This document shows positions 41,678 to 49,813 of a stretch of DNA of 64,000 nucleotides, one piece after another; within the stretch, counting starts at the first letter, position 1, and every line of letters starts with the position of its first letter. The translations under genes and the position numbers were made by a program. A model generated the notes under the pieces. It ran no database searches. It was not told the DNA's origin and saw only the letters and a list, made by a program, of their open reading frames with translations. The DNA is taken from contig NZ_FUZQ01000001.1 of assembly GCF_900167525.1 (NCBI RefSeq), forward strand, positions 558,001-622,000, written 5' to 3'. Source of the stretch: Krasilnikoviella flava. GTDB lineage: Bacteria; Actinomycetota; Actinomycetes; Actinomycetales; Cellulomonadaceae.

Positions 41678-41750
41678 TGGAGCTAGGGGGATTCGAACCC
41701 CCGACCTTCTCATTGCGAACGAGACGCGCTACCAACTGCGCCATAGCCCC
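41678..41750 (-). tRNA. tRNA-Ala (CGC anticodon)
   Basis: A 73-base cloverleaf on the minus strand: acceptor GGGGCTA/TAGCTCC, D arm GCGC-AGTTGGTA-GCGC, anticodon loop TTCGCAA with anticodon CGC (reads GCG), T arm GGGGG-TTCGAAT-CCCCC, discriminator A. CCA is not encoded. Confidence 0.97.
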
Positions 41751-41800
41751 GAGAGCGGTGCCAACATTAGCACCCTGTCAGGGCAGGTCGCCAAATCGGA

Positions 41801-43105
41801 TCAGCCCGCCGCGCGACGCCGGGCGAGGATCTCGTCCAGCGGCAGACCGAGCGTCTCGGTGCGGGGCCGCGGCTCGTCCGCGGCGGTCAGGTCGACCGCC
41901 GACGACGCCCCGCCGACCGTGCCCGGAGCCCGGTCGGCGCCGGTCACGCCGGCCGGCGTGACCGTCGGTCCGAGCGCCGCCCGCATGGTCGAGGCGAGCG
42001 CCGCGCCACGGGCGGTGTCCCCCGCCGACAGGGTGCGACCGGTGCCGGACGCCGGGAGCGGCCGCGGCTCGCGCCGGGGGGCCGCAGGCTTGGTGACGTA
42101 CGTGGGCAGCGGCACGGGCACGGGCTCCCACGGCTCGCTGCCGACGGGCGGCGGACCGGCCGGGACGCCCGCCCCCGGGTCCACGACCACGACCGGGTCC
42201 GGCAGTGCCGCCGGCTCGTCGGCGCGGACGTCGAAGACGACGCGCTCCGACGACGCGCGGTGGACGTCGGCCGGCTCGGGCTCCGCGCTCTCCCCGCCGC
42301 GTGCGCCGTCCACCGGGACGCTCACGCGGGCCGTCGGCGCGGGCTCCGGGCGGCGCGACGCCCGAGCGGCGGGCCGCGCCGGGGGCTGCTGGTCGACGCC
42401 CTGTGCGGTCACCCGCGGGATCATCTGCGTGTGCGTCGTCGACGGGCGCACGGCGTGGCCGGTCACCCGTGCGCGGTTGCGCGGCGCGTGCGGCCCGCCG
42501 TTCGCGAGGGCTCGCGCCTGCGTCGCCTGCTGCCGCGCCGCCTTGCGCTCCGCGGTCCAGCGCGCGTCGGCGCGCCGTGCCTGCACCACCGCGACCCGGC
42601 CCAGCACGAGCACGACGAGCAGCAGCGCCGTGGGCGCCGCCGCCGCGTACCAGCTCACGAGGCCGAGGCCGACGACGACCCAGGCGCCCACCGTGAGGAG
42701 CAGCACGAGGACGGTCAGCAGGAGCCGGCGGCGCGCCCGGGCGGCGCGCTGCTCGAGCAGGGCGAGGCGGGACTCACGAGGGCGGTCTCCCACCGCGGCG
42801 TGCGGGGCCGTCAGGGCACGTGACACGCCCCTGTCGTCGTCCAGACCCATCGGTCGCTCCCCTCGTCCGCCCTCCGGCGACGTGCCGGGCACCAGCAGCG
42901 GCAGCCCGCCGCCGACCGGGGTCGTCACCCCGCGCGCGCCGCCCGCGTCCGCCGCCACCGCCAGCACCCGCAGCCCGCCGGAGAACCTGTCGTCCACCCG
43001 CGAGTCCAGCAGCTGCTGACGGTGCCGCAGCCGGTGCGGCACCCAGAAGCCCAGCCACAGGACGAACAGCGCGAGCACTGCGAGTCCTGCCGCCGACGTT
43101 TCCAC
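41801..43105 (-). CDS. SepX/GlpR-like cell-division membrane protein
   Basis: A 434-residue protein with one N-terminal helix (GLAVLALFVLWLGFWVPHRLRHRQQL), a middle pair of helices (LLLTVLVLLLTVGAWVVVGLGLVSWY, LLLVVLVLGRVAVV), a long disordered Pro/Ala-rich region and a conserved C-terminal tip GLPLDEILARRRAAG. The layout and the neighbouring RimJ-like gene match the actinobacterial divisome membrane protein (SepX in Streptomyces, GlpR in corynebacteria, Rv0996 in M. tuberculosis), which binds the gephyrin-like Glp. GTG 43105 follows TACCGT (43117-43112) by six bases: leaderless. glp itself is not in the window. Confidence 0.7.
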   Translation of the reverse strand: METSAAGLAVLALFVLWLGFWVPHRLRHRQQLLDSRVDDRFSGGLRVLAVAADAGGARGVTTPVGGGLPLLVPGTSPEGGRGERPMGLDDDRGVSRALTAPHAAVGDRPRESRLALLEQRAARARRRLLLTVLVLLLTVGAWVVVGLGLVSWYAAAAPTALLLVVLVLGRVAVVQARRADARWTAERKAARQQATQARALANGGPHAPRNRARVTGHAVRPSTTHTQMIPRVTAQGVDQQPPARPAARASRRPEPAPTARVSVPVDGARGGESAEPEPADVHRASSERVVFDVRADEPAALPDPVVVVDPGAGVPAGPPPVGSEPWEPVPVPLPTYVTKPAAPRREPRPLPASGTGRTLSAGDTARGAALASTMRAALGPTVTPAGVTGADRAPGTVGGASSAVDLTAADEPRPRTETLGLPLDEILARRRAAG

Positions 43106-43206
43106 GTCACGACGGTAGGGGACGCGACGACCGCGCCGACGCACGCCGTCGCGGCGTGTCCGTTGTCGGACCGGCCGGGAGCCGGTCGAGCCCGCCGTCC
43201 TCGCCG

Positions 43207-43848
43207 TCAGTCGCCGTCGCGGACCCGCTGCCAGCGCGCGAGCAGCCCCTCCGGCACGTCCTCGGTCGTGAGGGCGAAGGTGCGGTGGTCGCGCCACCGC
43301 CCCTGGATGTGCAGGTAGCGCTCCCGCACGCCCTCGTCCCGGAAGCCGAGCTTGGCCACGACCCGCAGGCTCGGCGCGTTCTCGGGGCGGATGTTGATCT
43401 CGATGCGGTGCAGCCCGAGCACCGCGATGCAGTAGTCGCCGGCCATGGCGACCGCCGTCGGGGTGACACCCCGCCCCGCGACGTCCTGCGACACCCAGTA
43501 CCCGATGCTGGCGGAGCAGAGCGAGCCGTGGACGATCTGGGAGACGGTCAGCTGGCCGACGAGCGCGCCGTCGAGCTCGACGGCGAACGGCAGCGTGGTC
43601 CCTGCCCGCGCCTGCGTGGACAGGGCGCGCAGGTAGTCGCCGAACGTCGAGGCGGAGGGCCGCTCCCCCGGCGAGGTCGCCTCCCAGGGTTCGAGCCAGC
43701 TCGCGTTCGCCGACCGCAGGCGCAGCCACTCGGGCCCGTCCTTGCGGCGCAGCGGTCGCAGCACGACGGTGCCGGAGGGCCCGTCCTCGCGCAGCGTCAC
43801 AGGCCACGGCCGCGACACGACCCAACCCCGGGCGAGCTTGTGCGTCAT
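43207..43848 (-). CDS. rimJ: GNAT acetyltransferase, RimJ-like
   Basis: A 213-residue N-acetyltransferase. VLRPLRRKDGPEWLRLRSANASWLEPWEAT is typical of RimJ/RimL, with the acetyl-CoA segment GYWVSQDVAGRGVTPTAVAM (V/Q-x-x-G-R-G/V) and HRIEINIRPENAPSLRVVAKLGFRDEGV. It could acetylate an N-terminal residue of a ribosomal or other protein. The place beside the SepX/GlpR gene is conserved in mycobacteria (Rv0995-Rv0996). Confidence 0.88.
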   Translation of the reverse strand: MTHKLARGWVVSRPWPVTLREDGPSGTVVLRPLRRKDGPEWLRLRSANASWLEPWEATSPGERPSASTFGDYLRALSTQARAGTTLPFAVELDGALVGQLTVSQIVHGSLCSASIGYWVSQDVAGRGVTPTAVAMAGDYCIAVLGLHRIEINIRPENAPSLRVVAKLGFRDEGVRERYLHIQGRWRDHRTFALTTEDVPEGLLARWQRVRDGD

Positions 43849-43960
43849 GCCACCTCGTTCCGTCCCGACGCTCCCGCCCCTGCCCGCGGGCGAGAGCCGG
43901 TTCTCGGCGTCACCGGCGCGCGCCGGGACTCCCCGGACGGGACCCTGCCACAATGGCCCC

Positions 43961-44629
43961 ATGCACGGCGACCGCAAGGGATCGAGAGCACACCAGCCGT
44001 ACCCCGTCGTCGCCGGGATGGAGGCCGCGGACGCCAAGGAGGAGCTCCGGCGGGCCATCCGTGCCCATCGCGCCGAGCGCTCCCCGCGGTTGCGCGACGC
44101 AGCCGCGCACGCCTTCGCCGACGTCCTCGCCACCGTGCCCGCCGTCCGCGACGCGCAGGTCGTGGCGACCTACGTCTCCCGCCCCACCGAGCCGGGCACC
44201 CACGTCATCCTGGAGCAGCTCGCCGCGCGCGGTGCCCGCGTCCTGCTGCCCGTGCTCGGCGCCGGCCTGGCCCGCGACTGGGCGGAGTACGCCGACGCCG
44301 ACGACCTGCTGGAGCGCGCCCCCGGCCGCCCGCCGGAGCCGAGCGGGCCGGCGCTCGGCGCCGAGGCGATCACGCAGGCCGACGTCGTCGTCGCCCCCGC
44401 CCTCGCCGTCGACGACCGCGGCGTCCGCCTCGGTCAGGGCGGCGGCTGGTACGACCGGCTGCTGAAGATCCGCCGCCCCGGCGTGCCCGTCGTGGCCCTG
44501 GTCTTCCCCGAGGAGTTCTACGACTCGGCGACCCACCCCCTGCCGGCCGAGGGGCACGACGTGCCCGTGCACGCCGTCGTCACCCCGGAGGGCTGGCGGG
44601 AGCTGCCCACCCCCGCGCCGGGGGCCTGA
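43961..44629 (+). CDS. 5-formyltetrahydrofolate cyclo-ligase
   Basis: A 222-residue enzyme that uses ATP to convert 5-formyl-THF to 5,10-methenyl-THF. KEELRRAIRAHRAER, RVLLPVLG and the characteristic PALAVDDRGVRLGQGGGWYDRLL motif are all present. CACAAT (43949-43954) six bases before ATG suggests leaderless expression. In mycobacteria this gene is followed across galU and glp by rimJ; here it directly faces rimJ. Confidence 0.93.
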   Translation: MHGDRKGSRAHQPYPVVAGMEAADAKEELRRAIRAHRAERSPRLRDAAAHAFADVLATVPAVRDAQVVATYVSRPTEPGTHVILEQLAARGARVLLPVLGAGLARDWAEYADADDLLERAPGRPPEPSGPALGAEAITQADVVVAPALAVDDRGVRLGQGGGWYDRLLKIRRPGVPVVALVFPEEFYDSATHPLPAEGHDVPVHAVVTPEGWRELPTPAPGA

Positions 44630-44632
44630 GCC

Positions 44633-44745
44633 TCAAGCGTCCGCGCCGGCCTTGCGTCGCGCGCGGTACGCCGCGGCCTTCAACCGGCTGCCGCACGTCG
44701 CCATCGAGCACCACACGCGGCGGACTCCTGACCGCGAGCGCGACG
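44633..44745 (-). pseudogene. remnant of a CGNR-type zinc-finger regulator
   Basis: The minus strand reads SRSGVRRVWCSMATCGSRLK followed by AAAYRARRKAGADA and a stop. This is the C-terminal zinc finger of CGNR proteins (WCSMxxCGxR), with two of the cysteines present. Everything upstream, including the rest of the finger and the N-terminal domain, is replaced by a hairpin at 44741-44778. The gene is therefore a truncated fragment. Confidence 0.65.
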
Positions 44746-44778
44746 AGCCCCGGACGTCAGGACGTCCGGGGCTCGTCG
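44741..44778. terminator. strong hairpin between the remnant and the acylase gene
   Basis: Two 18-bp arms (44741-44758 and 44761-44778) pair perfectly around AG. It ends the acylase transcript from the right and the 5-FCL transcript from the left. Confidence 0.75.
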
Positions 44779-44811
44779 ACGCTCAGGCCACCGCCCGCGA
44801 CCGCGCGGCGG

Positions 44812-47544
44812 TCACGGCACGAGCGTGGCCCGCGTCTTCGCCGACTCCTCGACCGCCTCCCGGGAGAACGGCCAGTCGAACGTCGTCCCCGCGGCCCACT
44901 CGTCGAGCTGGTCGTCGTAGTGCTTCGACGCCGGGTGACCGGACACCCCGGTGACGGTGACCCAGGTCGACGCGTCGAGGTCGGCCATGTCCACGACCAT
45001 CCGCATGGACGGACCTGTCGTCACGGCAAAGCTGCCGGTGCCGGCGTCCCACCCGGTCGCGTTGACGATGGACGACCCGCCCGGCATCTTGACCGGGTCC
45101 GGGTTCACGAGGTCGCGCACGAGGCTCGGCACGTCCGAGCCGCCGAGCACCGGGTGCTCGAGGCGCAGCGTGTGCAGCGTGCCCCAGTCCCAGTCGGACG
45201 GCTCCTTCGACAGCTCGACGGTGAGGTCGCGCCGGGCGCTGATCAGGGCCCGCGTGAGGATCTCGTCGCGGGACTCGACGACGTTCGCGGTGGTGCGGTC
45301 GTCCCAGAACGTGTCCTCGGAGCGGTCGAGCATCGACCTCACGACCATCAGCCACTGCGACCCGCCGTCGGGGCGCATGCTCGGCGGCAGGTCGTCCCAG
45401 AACGCCTCCTGCAGGAGGTTGCGCCACACGGCCGCGAAGTAGGCGGCCGCCGGGGAGTCGGCGTCCATCCGGTAGTCCCAGTCCGCGAGCAGCTCCTGCC
45501 CCGCCGCCCCGAACGAGTCGTCCACGTCGATGTCCAGCAGCGCGGGGACGAGCGCCTCGGCGAACGGCGACCAGTCGTCGTTCTGGATGCGGTTCATGTC
45601 CTGCGCGGTGAACGGCCGGCCCGCCGCGATCTGGTCCGAGAGCAGGGTGCGGATGCGCTCCGACCGGTACCCGTAGTCCCAGTCGTCCGCGAGGTACGGG
45701 CCCGACCCGTCGCGCAGCACCGCCTGGTTGGCCGCGACGACGAACCCCTCCTCGGGGTCGAGGGCACGCGGCATGTCGTCGCCGTCCACCCAGCCCTGCC
45801 AGTCGTAGCGCGGGTCCCAGCCGGGCCGCGGCCAGGTGCCGTCGGACGGCACCGGACCCTTCACCGTCGACCGCACCGGGATGCGGCCCGGCGCCTGGTA
45901 CCCGATGTGCCCGTCCGTGGTGGCGAAGACGATGCTCTGCGCCGGCACCTCGAACTGCGCGGCCGCGGCACGGATGTCGTCGGCGTCCTGCGCCGTGTCG
46001 AACGCGAACACCGCGTCGGCCGTACGGCCCGGCTGCAGCGCCGTCCACTGCAGGGCGACGGCGTACTCGCCGAACTCCGTGCCTTCTCGGGTGGGCGAGC
46101 CCACCACGTCCCCGACGTCGAGCACGTCCGAGACGATCGGCCCGTGCTCCGTGCTGCGCACCGTGAGGTCGACCGGAGTGCCGCCCGCGACCCGGATGGT
46201 CTCCGTGCGCGTGTCGAGCTGCTCCCACTGCTCCGCGGCGGCGTCCTTCAGCCACGTGTCGCCGCGCACCCGCTCGATGAAGAAGTCGGTGACGTCGGCG
46301 CCCATGTTCGTCAGGCCCCACGCCAGGTCGCCGTTGTGCCCGATGACGACGCCCGGGAAGCCCGCGAAGGAGAAGCCCGCCACGTCGAACGGGCACTCGG
46401 CGCTCACCTCGTTGCAGTGCAGGCCCACCTGGGACCAGATGCCGGGCGCGGACAGCTCGAGGTGCGGGTCGTTGGCGAGCATCGGCTCGCCCGACGCCGT
46501 GTGCTCCCCCGACACGACCCACGAGTTGGAGCCCGCCGCGTCGCCCCGGCCCACCAGAACCGGCACCGCGTCCAGGGCCGTGCGGGCGGAGTCGACGGCG
46601 GTGCCCAGCGCCTCGGTGGCCGCCTCGCCGCCCCCGACCTCGCCCGTCGCGCGGCCGGTGAGCGCCGAGGTCAGCTCGGCCTCGGACGCCGTGTCGGCGG
46701 CGTCCTGGCCCTCCGTGCCGGACGTGGCGGGGCGCTCGTTCGCCAGGTCGCGGTTGCGCAGCACCGGGCGGTTTCCGCTCTCGTCGTAGGCCGGGAAGAG
46801 CTCGTCGACGAGATCCGTCTCGCCGAGGGTGCTGTAGGCGAGGGCGCGGTCGAGCTCGCTGTCGTAGTTGCCGCGCAGGTCCCAGGCCATGGCCTTGAGC
46901 CACGCCAGGGAGTCCACCGGGTCCCACGGCTCGGGCTCGGCGACGTCGACGCGCGCGCCCAGCACCGTGTACTCGACGCCGAGCTCCTCCGGGTCGCGGT
47001 TCTCGAGGTAGGCGTTGACGCCCTGGGCGTAAGCCTGCAGGTAGGCGCGCGACTCGTCCGAGATGAGGTTCCACTCCTGCTCGGCCACGCGACGCCACCC
47101 GAACGTGCGGGTGACCTTGTCCGCCTCGATGGCGGCCGGGACGTCGCCGACCAGCTCGGCGAGCCGCCCGGCCGTCACGTGGCGGCGGTAGTCCATCTCG
47201 AAGAAACGGTCCTGCGCCTGCAGGTAGCCCTGGGCGCGGAACAGGTCCTCGGACGTGTCCGCGTAGACCTGCGGGACGTCCTGCGCGTCGCGCCGCACCT
47301 CGACGGCGGAGGTGAGGCCCGGCACCTGCTGCGAGCCGTCGTGCTCCGGCAGGGGCCGGCGCAGGGTGACGACCGTGAAGACCGTCGTGGCCACGAGGGC
47401 CAGCACCACGACGACGGCGACGCCGACGACGGCGCTGCGGAGCCGCGACCGGCGAGGGGGTGTCTCCTCCCTCTCCGTCACGTCCGCCGAGGGGTCGGGG
47501 TCGGACGGGTTTCCGGGCTCTGCAGGGGTGGCGGTCGCTGACAC
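44812..47544 (-). CDS. penicillin-acylase-family N-terminal-nucleophile hydrolase
   Basis: A 910-residue S45-family amidase, membrane-anchored by one N-terminal helix (AVVGVAVVVVLALVATTVFTVV). The alpha part has YLQAQDRFFEMDYRRHVTAGRL; after a Ala/Glu-rich linker the autocatalytic cleavage site GSNSWVVSG supplies the nucleophile Ser, followed by LANDPHLELSAPGIW and GFSFAGFPGVVIGHNGDLAWGLTN. Family members hydrolyse penicillins, acyl-homoserine lactones or other N-acyl compounds; the substrate is unknown. GTG 47544 is seven bases after TAGTCT (47557-47552): leaderless. Confidence 0.93.
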   Translation of the reverse strand: MSATATPAEPGNPSDPDPSADVTEREETPPRRSRLRSAVVGVAVVVVLALVATTVFTVVTLRRPLPEHDGSQQVPGLTSAVEVRRDAQDVPQVYADTSEDLFRAQGYLQAQDRFFEMDYRRHVTAGRLAELVGDVPAAIEADKVTRTFGWRRVAEQEWNLISDESRAYLQAYAQGVNAYLENRDPEELGVEYTVLGARVDVAEPEPWDPVDSLAWLKAMAWDLRGNYDSELDRALAYSTLGETDLVDELFPAYDESGNRPVLRNRDLANERPATSGTEGQDAADTASEAELTSALTGRATGEVGGGEAATEALGTAVDSARTALDAVPVLVGRGDAAGSNSWVVSGEHTASGEPMLANDPHLELSAPGIWSQVGLHCNEVSAECPFDVAGFSFAGFPGVVIGHNGDLAWGLTNMGADVTDFFIERVRGDTWLKDAAAEQWEQLDTRTETIRVAGGTPVDLTVRSTEHGPIVSDVLDVGDVVGSPTREGTEFGEYAVALQWTALQPGRTADAVFAFDTAQDADDIRAAAAQFEVPAQSIVFATTDGHIGYQAPGRIPVRSTVKGPVPSDGTWPRPGWDPRYDWQGWVDGDDMPRALDPEEGFVVAANQAVLRDGSGPYLADDWDYGYRSERIRTLLSDQIAAGRPFTAQDMNRIQNDDWSPFAEALVPALLDIDVDDSFGAAGQELLADWDYRMDADSPAAAYFAAVWRNLLQEAFWDDLPPSMRPDGGSQWLMVVRSMLDRSEDTFWDDRTTANVVESRDEILTRALISARRDLTVELSKEPSDWDWGTLHTLRLEHPVLGGSDVPSLVRDLVNPDPVKMPGGSSIVNATGWDAGTGSFAVTTGPSMRMVVDMADLDASTWVTVTGVSGHPASKHYDDQLDEWAAGTTFDWPFSREAVEESAKTRATLVP

Positions 47545-47647
47545 GCAGGCGAGACTACCGTCCGGCGTATGCTTGGCACTCGCATCACCTGAGTGCCAGC
47601 ATCGCGCCGCTGCGGCGGGATCCTGGCGTCCGCCCCGAGGAGATCAC

Positions 47648-47998
47648 GTGCCCACCTACGCGTACCGGTGTGCCGACTGCGGCCACGCCTTCGACGTCCA
47701 CCAGTCGTTCACCGACGACTCGCTGACCGTCTGCCCCGAGTGCGGCGGCCAGCTGCGCAAGCAGTACGGCTCGGTGGGTGTGACCTTCAAGGGCTCGGGC
47801 TTCTACCGCACGGACTCGCGCGCCGGGTCCGGCAAGGGTTCTGCCTCGACCACGTCGGCGAGCTCCACGTCGTCGGGCAAGGGGTCCGGTTCCTCGTCGA
47901 CCTCCTCCTCGAGCTCTCCAGGCACGTCGAGCGGCTCCGGCAGCTCGTCGTCCGGGTCGTCGACGTCGTCGAGCTCGTCCAAGGCCGCCTCCTCCTGA
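47648..47998 (+). CDS. FmdB-family zinc-ribbon protein with Ser-rich tail (Ruc-like)
   Basis: A 116-residue protein. The N-terminal zinc ribbon is MPTYAYRCADCGHAFDVHQS with CxxC and a second pair in CPECGGQL. From about residue 60 the chain is almost only Ser, Thr and Gly. This matches the mycobacterial Ser-rich Ruc (Rv0991c), a redox-regulated chaperone next to 5-FCL. GGAG five bases before GTG 47648. Chaperone function is inferred. Confidence 0.88.
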   Translation: MPTYAYRCADCGHAFDVHQSFTDDSLTVCPECGGQLRKQYGSVGVTFKGSGFYRTDSRAGSGKGSASTTSASSTSSGKGSGSSSTSSSSSPGTSSGSGSSSSGSSTSSSSSKAASS

Positions 47999-48141
47999 CC
48001 GGGTCTCCGCCCGGGCAGCACCGCCCGGGCGAGGTCGCGACCGCGGCATGCCGGGCCACGAGCGCTGCCCCCAGGCACGCGTCGTCCACAGTCGTCCCCG
48101 AATCTGCGAGGCCGAGCGGCCCCGCGACCTAGCGTCGCGGC

Positions 48142-48915
48142 ATGCCCCTGCCCGACACGCTCACCCGCCCCTCCGCCCGACGTCGCCCCGACGGGTCCTC
48201 CGGACCGCCCGGCCGGCGGCCCGAGGAGGGCGCGCCCGGCGGACGCCGACCCCTCGCGCGCCGGCTGCGGTCCCTCCTGTGGCGCACCCGCTTCCTGCTC
48301 GCCGCCGCGTGCTGCGGCCTCGCGGCCGCCGCCGTCGTCCAGGCCGTGCGGCCGGCACCGCCGCCCACCGTGGACGTCGTCGTCCCCGCGCACGCGCTCC
48401 CGGCGGGCGAGCCTGTGACGGCCGCGGACCTCACCACCGTGCCCGTCGCCGCCGAGCTCGCCCCCGACGGCGTCGCCACCGACCCCGCCGACCTCGTCGG
48501 GCTCACCCCCGCGACCGTCGTGCCCGCCGGGCTCCCGCTCCACCCCGAGCTGCTGCCCGGCGGGGGCGTCGTGGCACGGGCCCCGAAGGGCACCGTCGTC
48601 GTGCCCGTGCGCCTCGACGACGTCGCGGCGGGATGGCTGCGCCCCGGCGACCGTGTCGACCTCGTCGTGACGGGCGAGGCAGCCGGCACCGGCGACGACG
48701 ACGCGGCGGGCGACCATGCCTACCTCGCGCGGCGGGCCCTCGTCCTCCCCCGGCCGGCGGGCACCGACCGCACCACCTCCGGCGGCCTCCTGGGTGGCGC
48801 GACCGGGTCGCCGGAGGGCACGGGCGTCACCCTCGTCGCCGTGGCCGCTGACGAGGCCCCCGGGGTGTCCGCCGCGTCCGGGTGGGGCACCGTCGGAGCG
48901 GTGCTCGTGCGATGA
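48142..48915 (+). CDS. SAF-domain membrane protein (CpaB/RcpC-like)
   Basis: A 257-residue protein: Arg-rich cytoplasmic front, one helix (RFLLAAACCGLAAAAVVQAV), then a SAF domain (VVVPAHALPAGEPVTAADLTTVPV, GTVVVPVRLDDVAAGWLRPGDRVDLVV), as in pilus-assembly CpaB. No pilus genes lie nearby, so its job is unknown. TAGCGT (48130-48135) six bases before ATG indicates a leaderless transcript. Confidence 0.85.
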   Translation: MPLPDTLTRPSARRRPDGSSGPPGRRPEEGAPGGRRPLARRLRSLLWRTRFLLAAACCGLAAAAVVQAVRPAPPPTVDVVVPAHALPAGEPVTAADLTTVPVAAELAPDGVATDPADLVGLTPATVVPAGLPLHPELLPGGGVVARAPKGTVVVPVRLDDVAAGWLRPGDRVDLVVTGEAAGTGDDDAAGDHAYLARRALVLPRPAGTDRTTSGGLLGGATGSPEGTGVTLVAVAADEAPGVSAASGWGTVGAVLVR

Positions 48916-49018
48916 CGCGCCCGCGCCAGGCTTTGCAGTGTGCCGTCTCCCCGGCGAGAATCGGCGACCGTCAGCCCGCGCCGGGGCGCCCGGCGCACCA
49001 CTCACTCAGGGGGATTAC

Positions 49019-49429
49019 GTGAAGAGCCTGCTCGCAGGGTTCAAGGAATTCGTCATGCGGGGCAACGTCGTCGACCTCGCGGTCGGCATCGTCATCGGCG
49101 GCGCGTTCACCGCGGTCGTGACCGGCCTGCTCGACGGCATCATCAACCCGCTCATCGCCGCAATCTTCGGCCAACCGGACATCTCCGAGGTCTGGTCTTT
49201 TGCCATCAACGGTTCGACGTTCAGTATCGGCGTCTTCCTCAACGCCGTCCTGAACTTCCTCATCGTCGCCGCCGCCCTGTATTTCATCGTGGTCGCGCCG
49301 CTCAACCACCTCGCCGCGCGCCGCGCCCGTGGCCAGGAGGAGGAGCCGGCGCCGCTCGCCCAGGACACCGTGCTGCTGCAGGAGATCCGCGACCTGCTCG
49401 CCGCGCAGTCCGGCCGCGCGCCGTACTGA
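49019..49429 (+). CDS. mscL: large-conductance mechanosensitive channel
   Basis: A 136-residue channel subunit that opens under hypo-osmotic stretch. N-terminal KSLLAGFKEFVMRGNVVDLAVGIVIGGAFTAVVTGLL is the pore helix TM1, then a periplasmic loop and TM2 (GVFLNAVLNFLIVAAALYFIVVAPLN), and the cytoplasmic coiled end VLLQEIRDLLAAQ. GGGGG five bases before GTG 49019. Confidence 0.96.
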   Translation: MKSLLAGFKEFVMRGNVVDLAVGIVIGGAFTAVVTGLLDGIINPLIAAIFGQPDISEVWSFAINGSTFSIGVFLNAVLNFLIVAAALYFIVVAPLNHLAARRARGQEEEPAPLAQDTVLLQEIRDLLAAQSGRAPY

Positions 49430-49561
49430 CGCCCGCCTGACTGACGCCCGCCGTACCGACACCCGCTCGTCGTCGCGATCGAGCCGGTCGTCGGGTTCAG
49501 GCGTCCGACGCCGCCGGCCCTGCCCGTCGAGACCGTGTCTCCAGGCGGGCCGACGGCGTCG

Positions 49562-49765
49562 TCAGCGTCGGCCCCAGTGCGGCGGGACGTCCCGCAGCAG
49601 CCGGTCGTCGTTGTCGTCGTGCCCGCCGCGGTCGTCGGCGGTCTCGCCGAGCACGGTCTCCTGCTCAGCGCCCTGCCGCACCACGCGACGGCGCGGACGC
49701 CGCGCGCTCGCGTCGTTCGGCGGGGAGCCGGGCGCCGGGCGTGCCGGTTCGGTGGATTCGCTCAC
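49562..49765 (-). CDS. small actinobacterial hypothetical protein
   Basis: A 67-residue basic and acidic protein: MSESTEPARPAPGSPP, RRPRRRVVRQG, and a C-terminal DDRLLRDVPPHWGRR. The end motif DVPPHW recurs in uncharacterised actinobacterial small proteins. GAGAAT lies six bases before GTG 49765 (or GGAG nine bases before), so either start mode is possible. Function unknown. Confidence 0.65.
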   Translation of the reverse strand: MSESTEPARPAPGSPPNDASARRPRRRVVRQGAEQETVLGETADDRGGHDDNDDRLLRDVPPHWGRR

Positions 49766-49813
49766 GCGCCCATTCTCCGCCACACGTCGCCCACCGGCAC
49801 CGGCGGGAGCGGC

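Noticed and set aside
43207-44133. RimJ-like frame extended to 44133
   Set aside because: The extra 95 residues overlap the divergent 5-FCL gene; ATG 43848 fits the family start.
42820-47541. 1573-codon frame spanning several genes on the plus strand
   Set aside because: It runs across SepX-like, 5-FCL and acylase genes out of frame, and no motif is recognisable.
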